Positions 24,555 through 39,300 of a DNA stretch of 64,000 bases are shown here, one piece after another (position 1 is the first letter of the stretch; every line of letters starts with the position of its first letter). Both the position numbers and the translations under genes were made by a program. The notes beneath the pieces were generated by a model, which was given only the letters and a program-made list of their open reading frames with translations, ran no database searches and was not told the DNA's origin. The DNA lies in contig NC_084796.1 in assembly GCF_963169125.1 (NCBI RefSeq), positions 88,954,888 through 89,018,887 on the forward strand, written 5' to 3'. This stretch comes from Humulus lupulus. Its lineage: Eukaryota; Streptophyta; Magnoliopsida; Rosales; Cannabaceae.

Positions 24555-25693
24555 CAATATAAGGCTTGGCATATTGAATCCTCATCTAAAAATGTAATTT
24601 AGTTTCATGGAAAATCTGGCAGGTAATATGATCATCATTTCCATTATTCATAATTGGAAAAATCATATAGTCTAGGATAAGTGTATATAACATCAATTGA
24701 AACTTAGAGGAGCATTTTTTTGCACATCTATGATTCAGCTTCAAACTTTTTTTCAAAGTGGTATGGATTCATCTTATTTGTTACTCCCTTATTTTCATTG
24801 TTCTGTTTACTGCATAATCTAAAACTTAAATATTAGAAATCCAGAACTAATAATTGTATCCAGTTTTTGGTGCAATTTATAGACAACCAGAAACACCACT
24901 ACTTTGGTCAAAGAACATTGCTCCAAACCACTCTTAAAGTAAAAATTTGACATTCTTAAACATGATATACATGGCAGTAACTTGACTAGAATCAGTGATT
25001 AGCACAAGTCATGTATGCATCAAGACTAAGAGCAATCTTTCAGAAGAGTCTCTCGATCGACAGTATATTTAAAGCATAAGGCCTCTCAAGTCTTAAACAT
25101 ACATGTAGGCCAACTTTCATGCATTCATGTTCCCTATATTCTCTATCATCTTAAACCTACTCACTAGGTACTGGGGTCAGCCTAGGATTGGAACTTAGTG
25201 GTGCCATTAGCTTCTTCACATGAACTGGTGTAGGGGACCATGAAACACATCCCATTGGTGTTGCATGACTCTTCATATTTTTGCAGGCTCACGGAAGCGG
25301 TTTAGGCCTTGTTACATTAATCCGTGGCAGGATGTAAAGTTTGTGTTTTCAACCTGCGCTGACAAAGAGGGAGCTCGCTTGTCGGCCAAGATATAAAATT
25401 GAGAGTGGGATTGACAACCACAGCTTTGAAATTCTTTGCAAAAGATTGAGACTGATTAAAAAGAAATAAAAATGTACTTTTTCTTGATTTTTCACATGTG
25501 TTGCAAATGAAAGGGGTAGTATAGAAAGGAAATGTACCCAGTGATTGGTTATACAAGTCTTAACATTACAATTCGTACTTGTAAAATTTCTAATCGTTCT
25601 TATTCTTTACATAGTTGATACTTCATACTTGTGAGGGAGAAAATTAGTTGAGAAGGTGCTAATTAAAATTTAAATTGTTTAGTAGGGGCTTTA
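24555..25693. other. Intergenic, nothing recognised
   Basis: The sequence is AT-rich and unremarkable. A slightly more GC-balanced part (25150-25400) contains no open frame or domain that can be recognised. Confidence 0.4.
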
Positions 25694-26729
25694 GGGCCAA
25701 TTTGGTATAAATGTGTTGTGGGGAAACAGTTGTAGCTGTGTTGTGAGAAAAATTAGTTGTACCTTTGCTATGGGAAAAAACTGCTGATTGTTTAGTAAAT
25801 TATAGATTTTAAAGTGCTATGAGTTGGAAAAGTTGTAGTAGAGTATTTGGTAAACTATATGATTAAATTGTTGTTAAATATTAAAATATTACAATAGATG
25901 TTATATTTATTTTATTAAAATAAATTAACACATACTAAATAGTTTTTAAAATAAATATTGTATTTATTTAAACATGTTAAAATTAAAATATATTTTTTGA
26001 TAATGCACTAATAAAGTGATCATCAACAAAAATATTATATGATATAGACATATAATTGTATGTATATATTATAACTAGTAAGTATAATTAAAATTCTAAT
26101 TATAATGATCATAGTATAATAATCTAGTCATGATATTATCACAAATATGTAAAAATTGAGTTATGCAAAACTCTCACTTTTTATATTTCTAATTTTTATT
26201 TTTATTTTGAAAAAGTATGAAATTAATATGTGATTGGTAAATTATAATTTAAAAATACTATGAGATGCAAAATTAATATTATAATTTATAATAAAACCTA
26301 TATTAAGCATTTTAAAAAAAATCTCTATATTAATGTCCTTTGGTAATATAAAATTACTAAAATAAAAAATATTTTAAAATATCTAATAAATATAAAATTA
26401 TAAAAATATTTTTAAAACAAAATTAAAATATTTAAGATTCAAATATTGTTTATGTTATAATCATATTAATTATTTAAATATTTTAATTTGAATTAATATA
26501 TAATAAATAAGTAAATGTATTTAAATAAAAAAAAAACATATTTACCCTAGAGTTTTTTTTTCTTCAAAAAATAGCTTTTAGAAAAAGCTAAAAGTTGGAC
26601 GGTACAAGATTTAACTTCTGCATAAATTCTTCAATATACTACTTTCTGACTATTTACCAAACACATTTATTACACAACTTTGTCAAGAAACAACTTCTAG
26701 CTTTTCTAAAAGCTATATCAAACTGACCC
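25694..26729. mobile_element. Probable nonautonomous DNA transposon (hAT-like MITE)
   Basis: The ends GGGCCAATTTGGTATAA and GGGTCAGTTTGATATAG (complement of the right end) match at 13 of 17 positions. The sub-terminal sequence is also partly self-complementary (tttggtaaa near the left, tttaccaaa near the right). The body is about 1 kb, very AT-rich and without a transposase. An 8-bp target duplication could not be found, so ends and class are tentative. Confidence 0.45.
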
Positions 26730-27611
26730 CTAGTATTATTTATATGAAATTTAGGGGTACTTTTGAAATTTTTTCACAAATAGTACAATTTTTTATAAAT
26801 ATAAAAATTGAAGAGAATTGAAGCACACATGCTACATTCGTGGCTGTACCAGTACATGATCTGGTAAAAGAAAATCTAAAATGATTGAAAACCAGAAAAA
26901 TGAATCAAGTTAGATAAATTAAATGTTGGATTAGAGTTTAGTGTGGTGGCACCAAGACAAGGATTCTGAGCTTGAAATAGAGATAGGGATGGATTCATTA
27001 TCTATAAAAAAAAAAATCTAATTAAAGACATACACTACTTGTGTGCAATGGCCGTAAGAGAACGGGGCCATTAAAAATCAATACATGCAGATTTCGTTTT
27101 GGGTTAGAATCGATCATATTGAGTAATATCCAACTTATAATACAACTAGAAATTTCCAAAACTAGAAATTTCATTATAAAATCCAAAGGCATCATAAATT
27201 GTGAATGGAATGGTAACTTAAAGGTCACCCCACATTATGAATAGAGTTCCAAAGAATAGGGTTCCTAAGGACCATTTTGGTTCTTTGTCACAGGCTGGAA
27301 ATTGTGGAACGATTGGGAGGCATATTATTGTACATCAGTTATGCAACCTCTATTATGGGGCTACCAAACAAAAATAATAATAATAAATAAATTTTGTAAT
27401 GTTTACCCTAGTTCTCCAATGTCTCATTCCACTTCCCCCTTTGTATTATAATTTCCATTTCTATATATATATTTTTTAATTAATTCTAATATAATTAAAT
27501 TTTATTTTATTTGTATCTCTATTTTTACCTTCATTCTTGTTCTTTTATGTTTTCTTTGGGGATTTTTTTTTGTTAATAGTTAAGAATTAGAATAGTAATT
27601 CTAATGGAATG
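26730..27611. other. Intergenic, nothing recognised
   Basis: AT-rich DNA with a short AAT microsatellite near 27370-27390. The open frames at 27022-27244 overlap on opposite strands and show no domain. Confidence 0.4.
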
Positions 27612-28352
27612 TGTTATATCGATTTTTAGCATGATGATGTGGCAGGTGATGTGGTGGGTGACGTGGCTGTAAAAGTATAGTACAGATCAGAATGAACGAA
27701 GCACATCTCCATTGGGGGACATCACCAACCTCCAAATAGGTGGTACTCCCCCTCTTCAGGAGGTCTTCACCAGACTCAGCTAGGGCGGGCCTCGCCCACT
27801 TCAGGAAGTGAGGTCCTCGCCCAAATCAGGATACTTGCCTGGTTCATACTAAGTGTCCTTCACCACTTTCCTTGCCTACTTCGAGTAAGGTGATCATCAC
27901 CACTCTCATATTCAGTGATAGGTCTGTGAGAACCCTTGCTGATTTTGTGCATGTGACCCTCACCCATTGTAACGTCCCAAAGTTCATAATAAGGCTTAGT
28001 GCCTTGATTAGGATGCCGGGAGGACGTTATTGGAATATTATGTGGTTATATGTGATATTATTGAATATTTATGTCATTATGTGAATTGCATGAATTATAT
28101 TATAATATGACTAGTTATGCATGTTTAAGTGTATTAAATGTGTTTAAATGCTCGCTTTTTGTTAAAAATGGGCATATTTATAATTTTAGCTTGGTGAGGG
28201 TATAATTGTGATTATATGTGTATTATAGATTGAGGACACATTATTATGTGGACATATTTGAGATATTCGGCAAGAGTCGGTCATTTTGTGCAAAGTAACG
28301 ATAAAGTCACAACGAGGATAAATACCTGGGTCGGGGTGAGCCTACGGGTATT

Positions 28353-30209
28353 TGTTGGGGTTTTATGCCCTAATTAAAACTCAATTTCCTTGTAATCTCA
28401 TTTTATTATCAATAAAATAATAGAAATTATTTTTTTACTTGGTCAATCACTTTGCTAACATGTTTTATTTTCATGATTATTTGTTTAATATAAACTTCTA
28501 TTAAATTCCGAGCATATAGCTAATTGTATTTATAGTGACGTAATCACAGTGGAATATAAATATGATTATATGTTCAAAAATAAGTTAGTCCTAAAATTAG
28601 TCAGTGCACAGGATTTACAGTGACTTGCTAATCTACGATATGATCTACTTACACATCACAGTGTTATGTTCTTTCCAGAACATTAGCAAAGTGGATAAGA
28701 TCGGATGTATTTGTTACATCAGACAGGACTGATATTGATAGCTGATAAGATAAGTAAGCATACCGTTATTATCTATTCTAGGCATATCATATAGTTGACC
28801 ATAGGTCAATTCAATCTCAATTCTGAGTGGTTAGTGTTCTAACTGATTGTATTATTTGAGTTCTTTGACTTGTTCGTTACCAGCTTACCCTACGGACTAG
28901 CCCATACTTACATCTTGGGAACTCGGTAGTATAATTGAGTGGGAGTGTTAATCATAGATATGAACATCTACAGCTTCTGATGAAGAAGTGAAACAATGCT
29001 TTCCTTTTAGTTTGGTTCAATGTGTTAAATGATAGAGATCTCATTTTAGTAATTAAATTAGTTTACTGAAATATCATTTACAATGAATTAAGTGTTTTAA
29101 GGATAAAATACAATGAGGGGTAAAACGATATTTTAGTCCTATCTCATTGTAGACCATCTATAGAGGATTGAGTGACAATTGTGGTTGTAACAATAGATAA
29201 TTAATAGCGTATCTATATTTGTTATAGAGCGTTCTATGAATTCAAAAGTGCAATTATGAGTCTATAGTGGAGTCACGAGGAATTAATAAGTTAGTAAATT
29301 TATTTGTTAGATTTATGATAACTTATTGGAGCTTGATTTCATAGGCCCATGGTCCCCATTGTACATTGGATAAAATCATCTAGGTGGTCTCAATTAATTG
29401 ATTTAATTGTCAATTAGAATTATCAAAGTTGACCAGGTCAATTTTTGATAGTTTCACAGAGTTATGTATTTTTTAGAAGAAAAGAGAAATTATGGTAGAT
29501 TTATTAATTAAGATAAATTGGTATCTAAATTAATAAATAAGTTTGAATCAAGGTTCAAATTATAAATAATTAATTTGATAAATGATTTAAATAATTATTT
29601 CATTATTAAATTAATTGAATATAATACAGACCATGATTTTAAGTCATTTGGGCTTATAATCAAATGGGAAATTTCACGGGCCTAAAGCCCATGATGATTT
29701 CTACCTAGGGCTTCAAACTGGCTATTATTTTATTGATTTTTTAATTAAATTAAATGACTTGATTGAGTCTATAAAATGAGTGCTTAGAGAGAAATCAAGA
29801 CAGACGACAAATTAGTTTAATCACTGGTTTTCTGATAGTTTTAAATTCTCTCTAAACACAAGTCCTTTTCTAAACCTCTTTGTTATTTTATCTTCTTCTC
29901 TCTGTATATATCTCATGTGTTGAGAATTGTCAACTCTAGTCTAGGTGATTCTAATGATACATTGGAAGACTGTGAAGAAATTAGAAGAACAGTTCAGTTT
30001 CTTGATAATACTCTGCGACAGAAAGGATACAAGGGTTAGAGAAACTGAAGGAATGACTCACTAATTCTGATGCATATACTATAAGTATTCTTATTATTGT
30101 TTCTCTTTGAATTAAATTTTAGAAACATATTCTAGGTTATCTCATATTAATTTGTTTAATATTAGATCTACATGAAAATAAATAAAGATCCTGTAAAAGT
30201 TTCCTGACA
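28353..30209 (+). repeat. Copia 5' LTR (1857 bp)
   Basis: It starts TGTTGGGGTTTTATGCCC and ends TTCCTGACA. A TATAAAA box lies at 29770-29776, matched in the 3' LTR near 39708. The sequence after the LTR, ctggccttagag, looks like a decayed initiator-Met primer site. Confidence 0.88.
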
Positions 30210-32600
30210 ACTGGCCTTAGAGTCTTTGGTAATATTTATTTTTATGAATGAACATGTTTAAAATTGGATTATTTGATATGTTTGAATAATTGGATGGTTT
30301 TCATGTTTTTATGAAGAATTTAAAATTTTATCTGATTATTAGCAATTTTTAGGTTATTTTGTTGTGTGTTCTATACTATTAATTTTTTATATGCTTTATT
30401 TTGTGTAAAACATGTTAAAAATTAATTAGAAAATGATTTTGGTTTGGAAAATTTTTGGCTTGGCTGCCTATGCCTACGCGCACCTGGCGCATGCCCGCGC
30501 CGCCCACACGCATGCACGCACGCGATGAACAGTACCAGGTACTATTCATCGGGGTTTTTTTTTTTAAATTATAGAAAAATAAAAATTGTGAAAATTATTT
30601 ATTTATAATCAAAGCCAAAAATATCAGATTTGTTTTTGTATTTAAAATTGTGTTATAAAAAATAAGATATTTTTGTTAGTTGAGATTTAAATAATTAGAT
30701 ATTTTCTACAAAGAATCAAATTCAAATTTAAAAATAGACTAACAACTTAATTTTAAATATTTTAATATATTAAAATATTAGAATTGTGATATCAGATATG
30801 TAAGATATTTTCTTTTAAATTCTTGATTTTTTTTATTAAATATTTATTTGAAAATATAAATATCTTTTTATTCTATAGTTTTTAATATTTAAATTATCTG
30901 AAATTTGAATATTGTTAGTTAGATATTTTTATGGATATTTGAATTTGATTAACTGTTTTAAGATATTTTATGGTTGTTATAACTATTAATATTTTATTTT
31001 ATTTTTTTAAAAAAATGGTTAAAATATTTGCTTATAGTTGTAACAATACAAGATATTTTTTAAAAACAGTTAAGATATTGATTTTAAAATTTAAAAATGG
31101 TTAAATTTTGAGAAATATCATTTTTTTCAGCCAATTAATAAAATATTTTTTTAATAAATGAAATTTAAATTAACTTTGGTTAGTTGTTGATAAATCCTAT
31201 TTAAATTAAATTAATATTTTTCAAATTAACCTAAAACCAAGTTGATTGTTGATAAATAAAATTTAAATTAACTATTGTTAATTATTGATAAATTTCATTT
31301 AAATTGACTTATTTTTTTTGTAAAAATTTAATTAATTTGAATTTTTTTGATAAATTCTAGATAATTAATTGTGGTATTTTTATAAATGAAATAAATTGTG
31401 GTATTTTTGTATAAATTCATAGAATTGCTCATATAGTAACATGATTAGTCCCATCCAATTATAACATGTCTGTTTGCCATATATGTTGTATTTTTGCAAT
31501 TGGGCTTAGATGCATATAGTGGCCCATATGTTTGTTAGATATATGGATTTTGCCAAATAAAATATTCATAAAATGATAGGTTTTATTTGGATCCATTAGA
31601 AAATGTAAAGTTTAAATTCATCTCTTGTGGATGATTCCACTTGTGAAGACCCATTTGCTTTGCATGACTATAGTGGGCCTAATCAATTAATAGCAATTAA
31701 TAAAACGGATGTTTAAATTCCTGTCTTTTGGACATTGTATGGAAGATTGTGGGCTTTTGTAGTGGGAACGACATACTTGACCCAGCCCTCCTCCATACAA
31801 GCCCAATTGTTAAGGCCCATTTTCTTGAGTTAGACTTTATTGTATAGGTTCATTATATTAGTTAAACCTAAATATTGATTAGCAACAAATTAATTATAAA
31901 TTAATTGAATTTGTTTCAATGTGACACTTTAGAATTAATATGAAATTATAGGACTTTGGTTTTAAAAATTTTATTGAGTTTAATTTTTTTTTTTGGAAAA
32001 CCATAGTCATTAATTTTCTAAAAAAAATAATAAAAATACTATTTTTTTAATTTAAAAATGAGTTTATTTTAAGATTTTTATTCGATCTCCATCGTTGGTT
32101 TAACATAGTCAATAGCTTAATGGGGCCTCGAGGCGCTTTGATTCGTCCCCCTACAGAAGGTGTTCATTTGTTATTTTGACAAGGTTAGATCTCGAAAGAT
32201 AGATAATTATAGGTCAAATTCTACTAGACTCACCCCTACAGTGACTACTAGGACTAAATCTATGATTATCGAAACCGTGGCTCTAACTCATAAAATAAGA
32301 GATTTTGTTTTCTTATCTTGATCGAATAGTAGGTTGTTAATAATGGTGTCCATTATTAAATGAGTTTACAACTCTATTTAACTAGTGGTATTTTTGACTC
32401 TCGCCAACCGGGACAAGGATATCATAGATTAGTTAAGAACCTAAAGAAATAGAAATATGATTGTTTTTGGTATTTTTTCTCATATATTTTTTGTATATGT
32501 TGTGCTATTTCTTGAAATTTGTGTGAATAGAAGTTTTATTGAGCAAAAGTGATTGATTTCTATTTTATTGGTAATTTGTACTTTTAAGTTAAGTAGTGTA
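30210..32600 (+). other. Untranslated leader of the copia element
   Basis: About 2.4 kb of very AT-rich sequence has no supported coding frame. A GC patch at 30465-30550 contains a near-perfect inverted repeat, GATGAACAGTACC / GGTACTATTCATC (30524-30550). Its length and composition match the leader of the other copia element. Confidence 0.7.
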
Positions 32601-32605
32601 TGTGT

Positions 32606-35600
32606 CTACTCCCATCCTTTCTCAACTTTCGATGGAGAAAATTTCCTTAATTGGAAGCAAAATATCAACATAGAGTTGATTGGTGACAACTCTGAATTCG
32701 TCATGATTGAGGAATCCCCAGAACGAGTACCATGTCCGCACGTTAGTGATGGCACCATAAATGCTTGGATAGCACCGTCTCCGTAGATACGTGTTGACAC
32801 TGTGAATGCTCGAATAACACAGTGTCTACACATTTGTGATCAACTCAACTATGGTCTAACGCAACTCATAAACGAGCTTTAGATTATTGAGCCTATCATG
32901 AGTGGACCTAGTAAAGGAGGAGAAAATAAGATTGCTGTTGTTGCTGATCCAGCTAAGGCTGAAGCTAACCAAGCTTCGTCTTCGAAAGCTGGAAACAAGA
33001 GGAAAGGTGGACAAAACAACAACCCCAAGCCTACAAAGGCTGCAAAGACGAGTGCACAGACGCTTAAGGGGAAGAACAAGAAAGGTAAAGATAAGTGTTT
33101 TCACTGCAAAGAGAATGGGCATTGGAAACGAGATTGCCCCAATTTTCTAGCAGCGAAAAATAAAGGTAATGATTATAGTTCATTTATCTTAGAAACATGT
33201 GTTTTAGAGAATGATAAATCCGTTTGGATTATTGATTATGGATCTACCAACCGTGTTTGTAACTCTTTACTACTTCTTGAATCGTGGGAGGAAGTGGACG
33301 AGGCAGCTTAAATCTTATAGTTGGGAACATAGCATTCGTTGCGATCCAAGCTAGAGGAAGAGCGCGTCTGAAGTTCGAAAATAAATATTTAATTTTAAAA
33401 GATGCCTTTTTCATTCCGAAATTTAGTAGAAATTTAATTTAAGTTTCCATGTTGCAATTAGAACAATTTGTTATGACTTTCATAAGTTTTAATATATCTA
33501 TTTCTTTCAATGGATCACAATTGTGTATTGCATGTTTGAAAAATGGGCTTTATATTCTGCGACCCAACGAACCCCTCGCTCTTAATAATGATTTATTCAA
33601 AGTAGATAAACCTAGGACCAATAAACGTCAAAAGACCGATAACGATAATATGATGTATTTATGGCACTTGAGACTAGTTCACATTGGCTATGATAGGATT
33701 CAAAGACTTACAAAGGACGGAGCTTTGAGGGAACTCACCTTAGGTGAATTACCTGACTGTGAATCTTGTCTAGAAGGTAAACTGACCAAGCGTCCATTCT
33801 CTGCAAAGGGTGATAGGGCCAAAGAACCACTTGGTCTTGTGCATTAAGATGTTTGTAGAATTTTGAATGTACAAGACAGGGGTGGTTTTGAGTATTTTGT
33901 CACTTTCATTGACGATTACTTTAGATACTCATGTCTTTACTTAATGCATAGGAAAGCATAAACATTTTCAAAGTTTCAGGAATTCCTAGCAATGGCTCAG
34001 AACCAATTAGGTAAAACGTTAAAGATCTTACGATCTGATAGGGGTGGAGAATATTTGGATATGCAGTTCCAAGATCATTTAACTGAACTTGGGGTTTTAT
34101 CACAACTTACTGCCCCAGGTACTCCGCAACAACATGGTGTAGTGGAACGCCGGAATAGAACTTTATTGGAAATGGTTAGATGCATGCTTAGCTACTCAAC
34201 TCTACCAACTTCGTTCTGGGGACATGCAATTAAAACCGCGAATGAAATTCTCAATGTCGTGCCGTCTAATTCAATCCCCAAAACACCTTTAGAACGCTGA
34301 AATGGTCGTGAACCTAGTTAACGCCATTATAGAATCTGGAGTTGTCCGGCTCACGTCCTGAGGAAAAAGGAGGGAAAGCTAGAACCGCAAATTGAAGTTT
34401 GCATGTTTGTTGGCTATCCTAAAGGTACTCGGGGTGGAATTTTCTATAGTCATTCAGAAAAGAAAGTGTTTACTTCTACAAATACTACTTTTCTGGAAAA
34501 TGACTATGTCCAGAACTTTAAACCTCACAGCAAAGTAGTTTTAGAGGAGATGGTTAAAGAATTGACTCCAACCAATGTTCCATCTTCATCAATGCAAGTT
34601 GATGATGAAATCCCCACTCTTCATGTCCAACTGACGCAAGTCGATTTAAATGAAGAAAGTACCACTGTTCCTGAGCAAACAGTCACGGAGCCTCGTCGTA
34701 GTGGGAGGGTTTCTAGGAACCCAGTTCGCTACGGTTTGGATGGTGAAACCAATATGGTTGTTGGTGACACTAGTGATGATGATCCGTTGTCTTTCAAACA
34801 GGAAATGGCTAGCCCTGAAAAGGAACTATGGCTCGAAGCCATGAAACAGGAAATGGAGTCCATGTACTCAAATTCCGTCTGGGATCTTGTGGAAGAACCT
34901 AGTGACTTTAGGGCCATTGGGTGCAAGTGGATCTCCAAGAAGAAACGAGATGTTGATGGAAATATCGAGACTTACAAAGTTTGATTAGTGGCAAAGGGTT
35001 ATGCCCAAAGAGAAGGAGTGGACTATGAGAAAACTTTTAGTCCAGTAGCCATGCTCAAATCCATTCGCATCCTCCTATCCATAGCAGCCACTCTCGACTA
35101 TGAGTTCTGCCAAATGGACATCAAGATATATTTTCTTCATGGAAAGCTTGACGAAGTCATTTATATGGATCATCCAGAAGGATTTAAAGTAGCTGGACAA
35201 GAAGGAAAAGTTTGCAAGTTAAATAGGTCCATCTACGGACTTAAGCAAGCTTCTCGTTCCTGGAATCTTAGGTTTGATGAAATAATCAAAACCTATGGCT
35301 TTGAACAAAATATTGACGAACCTTGTATTTACCAACTGAAGGAAAATCAAATAGTGGTATTCCTGGTTCTTTATGTAGATGATATCTTACTCATTGGAAA
35401 CAATGTTAAGAAATTATCAGATGTGAAGAATTTGCTGAGCAATCAATTCTAGATAAAGGATTTGGGTGAAGCAAGTTATGTTGTAGGTATCTAGATCATC
35501 GAGGATAGAAAGAACAGACTTTTAGCTATATCTCAAGCAACTTACATAGATAAAGTGCTTGAACGTTTCTCAATGACAAATTCCAAGAAAGGGCGTCTAC

Positions 35601-36300
35601 CGTCTCGCCATGCAATTCATCTTTCAAAGAAGCAGTCTCCCAGAACTCTTGACAAGGAAGATGCAATGAGAAAAGTTCCTTATGCATCTACAGTTGGAAG
35701 TCTGATGTATGCCATGTTGTGTACTAGACCAGATATCTGCTAAGCAGTGGGAGTAGTGAGCAGGTATCAGTCAAGCCCAGGACCGGAACATTGGATAGCA
35801 GTTAAGCATATCCCGAAGTATTTAATGCGGACTAGGGATTATATGTTAGTCTACAAGTGTGGTGTTCTGAACCCTGAAGGCTACAACGATTCAGAATTTT
35901 AGACTGATTTCAATGATAGGAAGTCTACTTCTGGAATGGTGTTTACTCTTGGGGGTGGAGCTGTGATTTGGAGAAGCGTAAAGCAGTCTGCAATCTCAGA
36001 TTCCACCATGGAGTCTGAGTACATAGCCGCGTCAGAAGCAGCTAAGGAAATAGTCTGGCTAAAGAAGTTCTATTCGAATCTTGGTGTTATTCCAGAAATG
36101 GATAAATCGCTTGTGTTGTTTTGTGACAATACAGGAGCGATAGCGAACTCGAAAGAACCTAGTAGTCACAAGAGGAGTAAGCATATAGAAAGGAAGTATC
36201 ACATTATTCGAGAATATGTGGCCAGGGGAGATGTGAAGGTTATAAAGATTGCAACTGAAGACAATCTTGTTGATCCGTTTACAAAGACACTACCAGAAGC
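32606..36300 (+). pseudogene. Ty1/copia gag-pol pseudogene
   Basis: The visible order is: gag N terminus FSTFDGENFLNWKQNI (32620), a large gag deletion, zinc knuckle CFHCKENGHWKRDC (33097-33138), protease box WIIDYGSTN (33220-33250, Tyr where DSG is expected), GAG-pre-integrase YLWHLRLVHIG (33655), integrase with TFIDDY, LRSDRGGEYLD and QQHGVVERRNRT (33905-34165), reverse transcriptase with GYAQREGVDYEKTFSPVA and YVDDILL (34990-35395), and RNase H with DSTMESEYIAA (36000). Protease and gag are in a different frame from the rest, and stops occur near 33847, 34300, 34320, 34984, 35452, 35494, 35743 and 35902. The gene is therefore dead. Many stops look like C-to-T or G-to-A changes. Confidence 0.9.
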
Positions 36301-36376
36301 TACATTTGATAAGCATATCATGGAAATGAGATTAGTAGAAGTAAGGATTTACTTTCAATTAGTGCAAATGGGAGTT

Positions 36377-39300
36377 TGTTGGGGTTTTATGCCCTAATTA
36401 AAACTCAATTTCTTTATAATCTCATTTTATTATCAGTAAAGAATAGAAATCATTTTTTGACTTGGTCAATCATTTTGCTCACATGTTTTATTTTCATGAT
36501 TACTTGTTTAATATAAACTACTATTAAATCCCGAGCATATAGCTAATCGTATTTACAGTGACGTAATCACAGTGGAATATACATACGATTATATGTTCAA
36601 AAATAAGTTAGTCCTAAGATGAGTCAGTGCACAGGATTTACACTGACTTGTTAATCTACGATATGATCTACTTACACATCACAGTGTTATGTTCTTTCCA
36701 GAACATTAGCAAAGTAGATAAGATCAAATGTATTTGTTACATCAGACATGACTGATATTGATAGTTGATAAGATAAGTAAAAATACCGTTATTGTCTATT
36801 CTAGTCATATCATATAGTTGACCATAGGTCAATTCAATCTCAATTATGAGTGGTTAGTGTTCTAACTGATTGTATTATTTGAGTTCTTTGACTTATTCGT
36901 TACCAGCTTACCCTACGGACTATCCCATACTTACATCTTGGGAACTTGGTAGTATAATTGAGTGGGAGTGTTAATCATAGATATGAACATCTACAACTTC
37001 TGATAAAGAAGTGAAAAAATGGTTTCCTTTTAGTTTGGTTCAAGGTGTTAAATGATAGAGATCTCATTTCAGTAATTAAATTAGTTTACTGAAATATCAT
37101 TTACAAGGAACTAAGTGTTTTAAGGATAAAATACAATGAGGGGATAAATGGTATTTTAGTGCTATCTCATTGTAGACCATCTATAGTGGATTGAGTGACA
37201 ATTGTGGTTGTAAAGATGGAGAATTAATAGTGTATCTAGATTTGTTATAGAGCTTACCCTATAAATACAAGAGTGCAATTCCGAGTCTATAGTGGAGTCA
37301 TGAGGAATTAATAAATTAGTAAATTTATTTGTTAGATTTAGGATAACTTACTGGAGCTTGATTTCATAGGCCCATGGTCCCCATGGTACCTTGGATAAAA
37401 TCATCTAGATAGTCTCAATTAATTGATTTAATTATCAATTAGAATTATCAAAGTTGACCAGGTCAATTTTTGATAGTTTCACAGAGTTATGTATTTATGA
37501 GAAGAAAAGAGAAATTAGGGTATATTTATTAATTAAGATAAATTGGTATCTAAATTAATAAATAAGTTTAAATCAAGGTTCAAATTTGTAGAGTCCAAGA
37601 ACTTTACTTAGCTAGTTAGAAAGTAGTAATAGTAATAGCTAGTAGTAGTTATAGTATGTTTATTACCATGGATTTTGGTTCAAGATGGGACTTAGTTGAA
37701 CACTCGTAGCAACACTTGTAGATTTCATAAGTTTAACCTATAGTTTAAGAATATTAATTATAACCTAAGGTTTGATTAATATGACTGATTATAAAGATGA
37801 TATTTATTATTCTATAAGGTTTAGATAAACCCAATAAGATAATAACACTTTTCATATGTATGTTTAATGAGAAATTAAGTATTTTTGAGGAATAGTTTAT
37901 TAAGAATAATATTTGAAAATCCTAGAGTCTGCCAGCAGCTTTGAAATCGTTAAAGGACTTATTCAAGGCTGTTTACTCAATTCAAAATAGGCTGAAAAAG
38001 TGTAATTACGTTTGTAATATTTCAGCGTATGCCGATATATCATAGCTCTAGGGGGCGATATATCGCCATACGGGGATACGGAAAACACGTAACTTCGCAC
38101 GACCATTTCGACAAGCCTTGGGAATATGAGCCCAGGCGATATATCGCCTATGGTAGGCGATATATCGGCTCTAGGGCTGTATTTTAAAAAGGTTTTGAAA
38201 CCGACCTCATTTTAATCCTTAACCTCTTGATAAGTCCAGAATCTTTTTGACCGAGTCTTCAGATTATTCAAATGTTTTTCAATTAAAAAGCCATTATTTT
38301 ATTCAAGATAAATAAAGATCTTTTCATTCTCGAACTCTATAAATAGGACCTAGTACCCAGCCATTTCTTCATTCATCAAGCTAAGTTCAGAGCCTACAAG
38401 CTGCTAGGATTACTTTAGAGTGTTAAACACTCGGGTTAGGGTTATAAGCTTTATCACTATAAGCTTATCAAACACTTGGGAAGTAAGGTGTAGTTCTGTC
38501 ATAGAAGCATTCCAAGGTATTCGTATTCTTAGTTCCTTTCAGTATTGTTTCATTAGTTTTATAGTTTTTCTCTACTCAAATCCTAACTCAGTATTCTTTA
38601 TTCTTGGTTAGGCATCTAAGTTCTTTGAACTTGAGGTTCTTGTTGAAAAGTATCTTCTCGATGGTTTAGTTCATTCTTTTCATCTCTTTTCTTTTAGAAA
38701 ACTCACCTCTCTATTAATGGTTTTTAGGAGTGTTCCGAAATCCCCACTTTGTTCTCATCATCCCGTTATTTTGGTAAGGAAAACAGGATAGTTCTTATGT
38801 GATATGTGCTATGTTTATATAAAAGTGTAATGATATATGCATGTTTTGGGGCTTATAGTTGTTATATAACAAACCCTAACACTTTTATGTTTTGGGCTTA
38901 TAGTTGTTATATAGCAAACCCCAACATTTTTATGTTTTTGGGGCTTATAGTTGCTTAACTAGCAAACCTCATTGTACTTTTAGGCTTATAGTTGCTTAGT
39001 TAGCAAACCCCAATATTTACCATGTACATGGGTTATAATTATAATATATGTGTTATAGTATATGATATATGTTCATAGTTTATGTGTATGATTATGTTTC
39101 ATGCTTGTAGTAGATTTTTCCTTGCTGGGCATTAGGCTCATTCCTTTATGTTTTATATGTGCAAAAAAATAGTATGGCGACGGGAAGATTCTTGGCAGCT
39201 TGGGATTGTGTATTGAGGGAGAATGGAATTGGTGGACTGCGCGAACGATTCGAGGATGAAGTTGTTTAAGTCTTTTAATTATGATTTATATGTATTTTTC

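Noticed and set aside
38054..38170. Palindromes GGCGATATATCGCC considered as transcription terminators
   Set aside because: This is a eukaryotic context with no U-tract after the stems; they are part of an LTR cassette.
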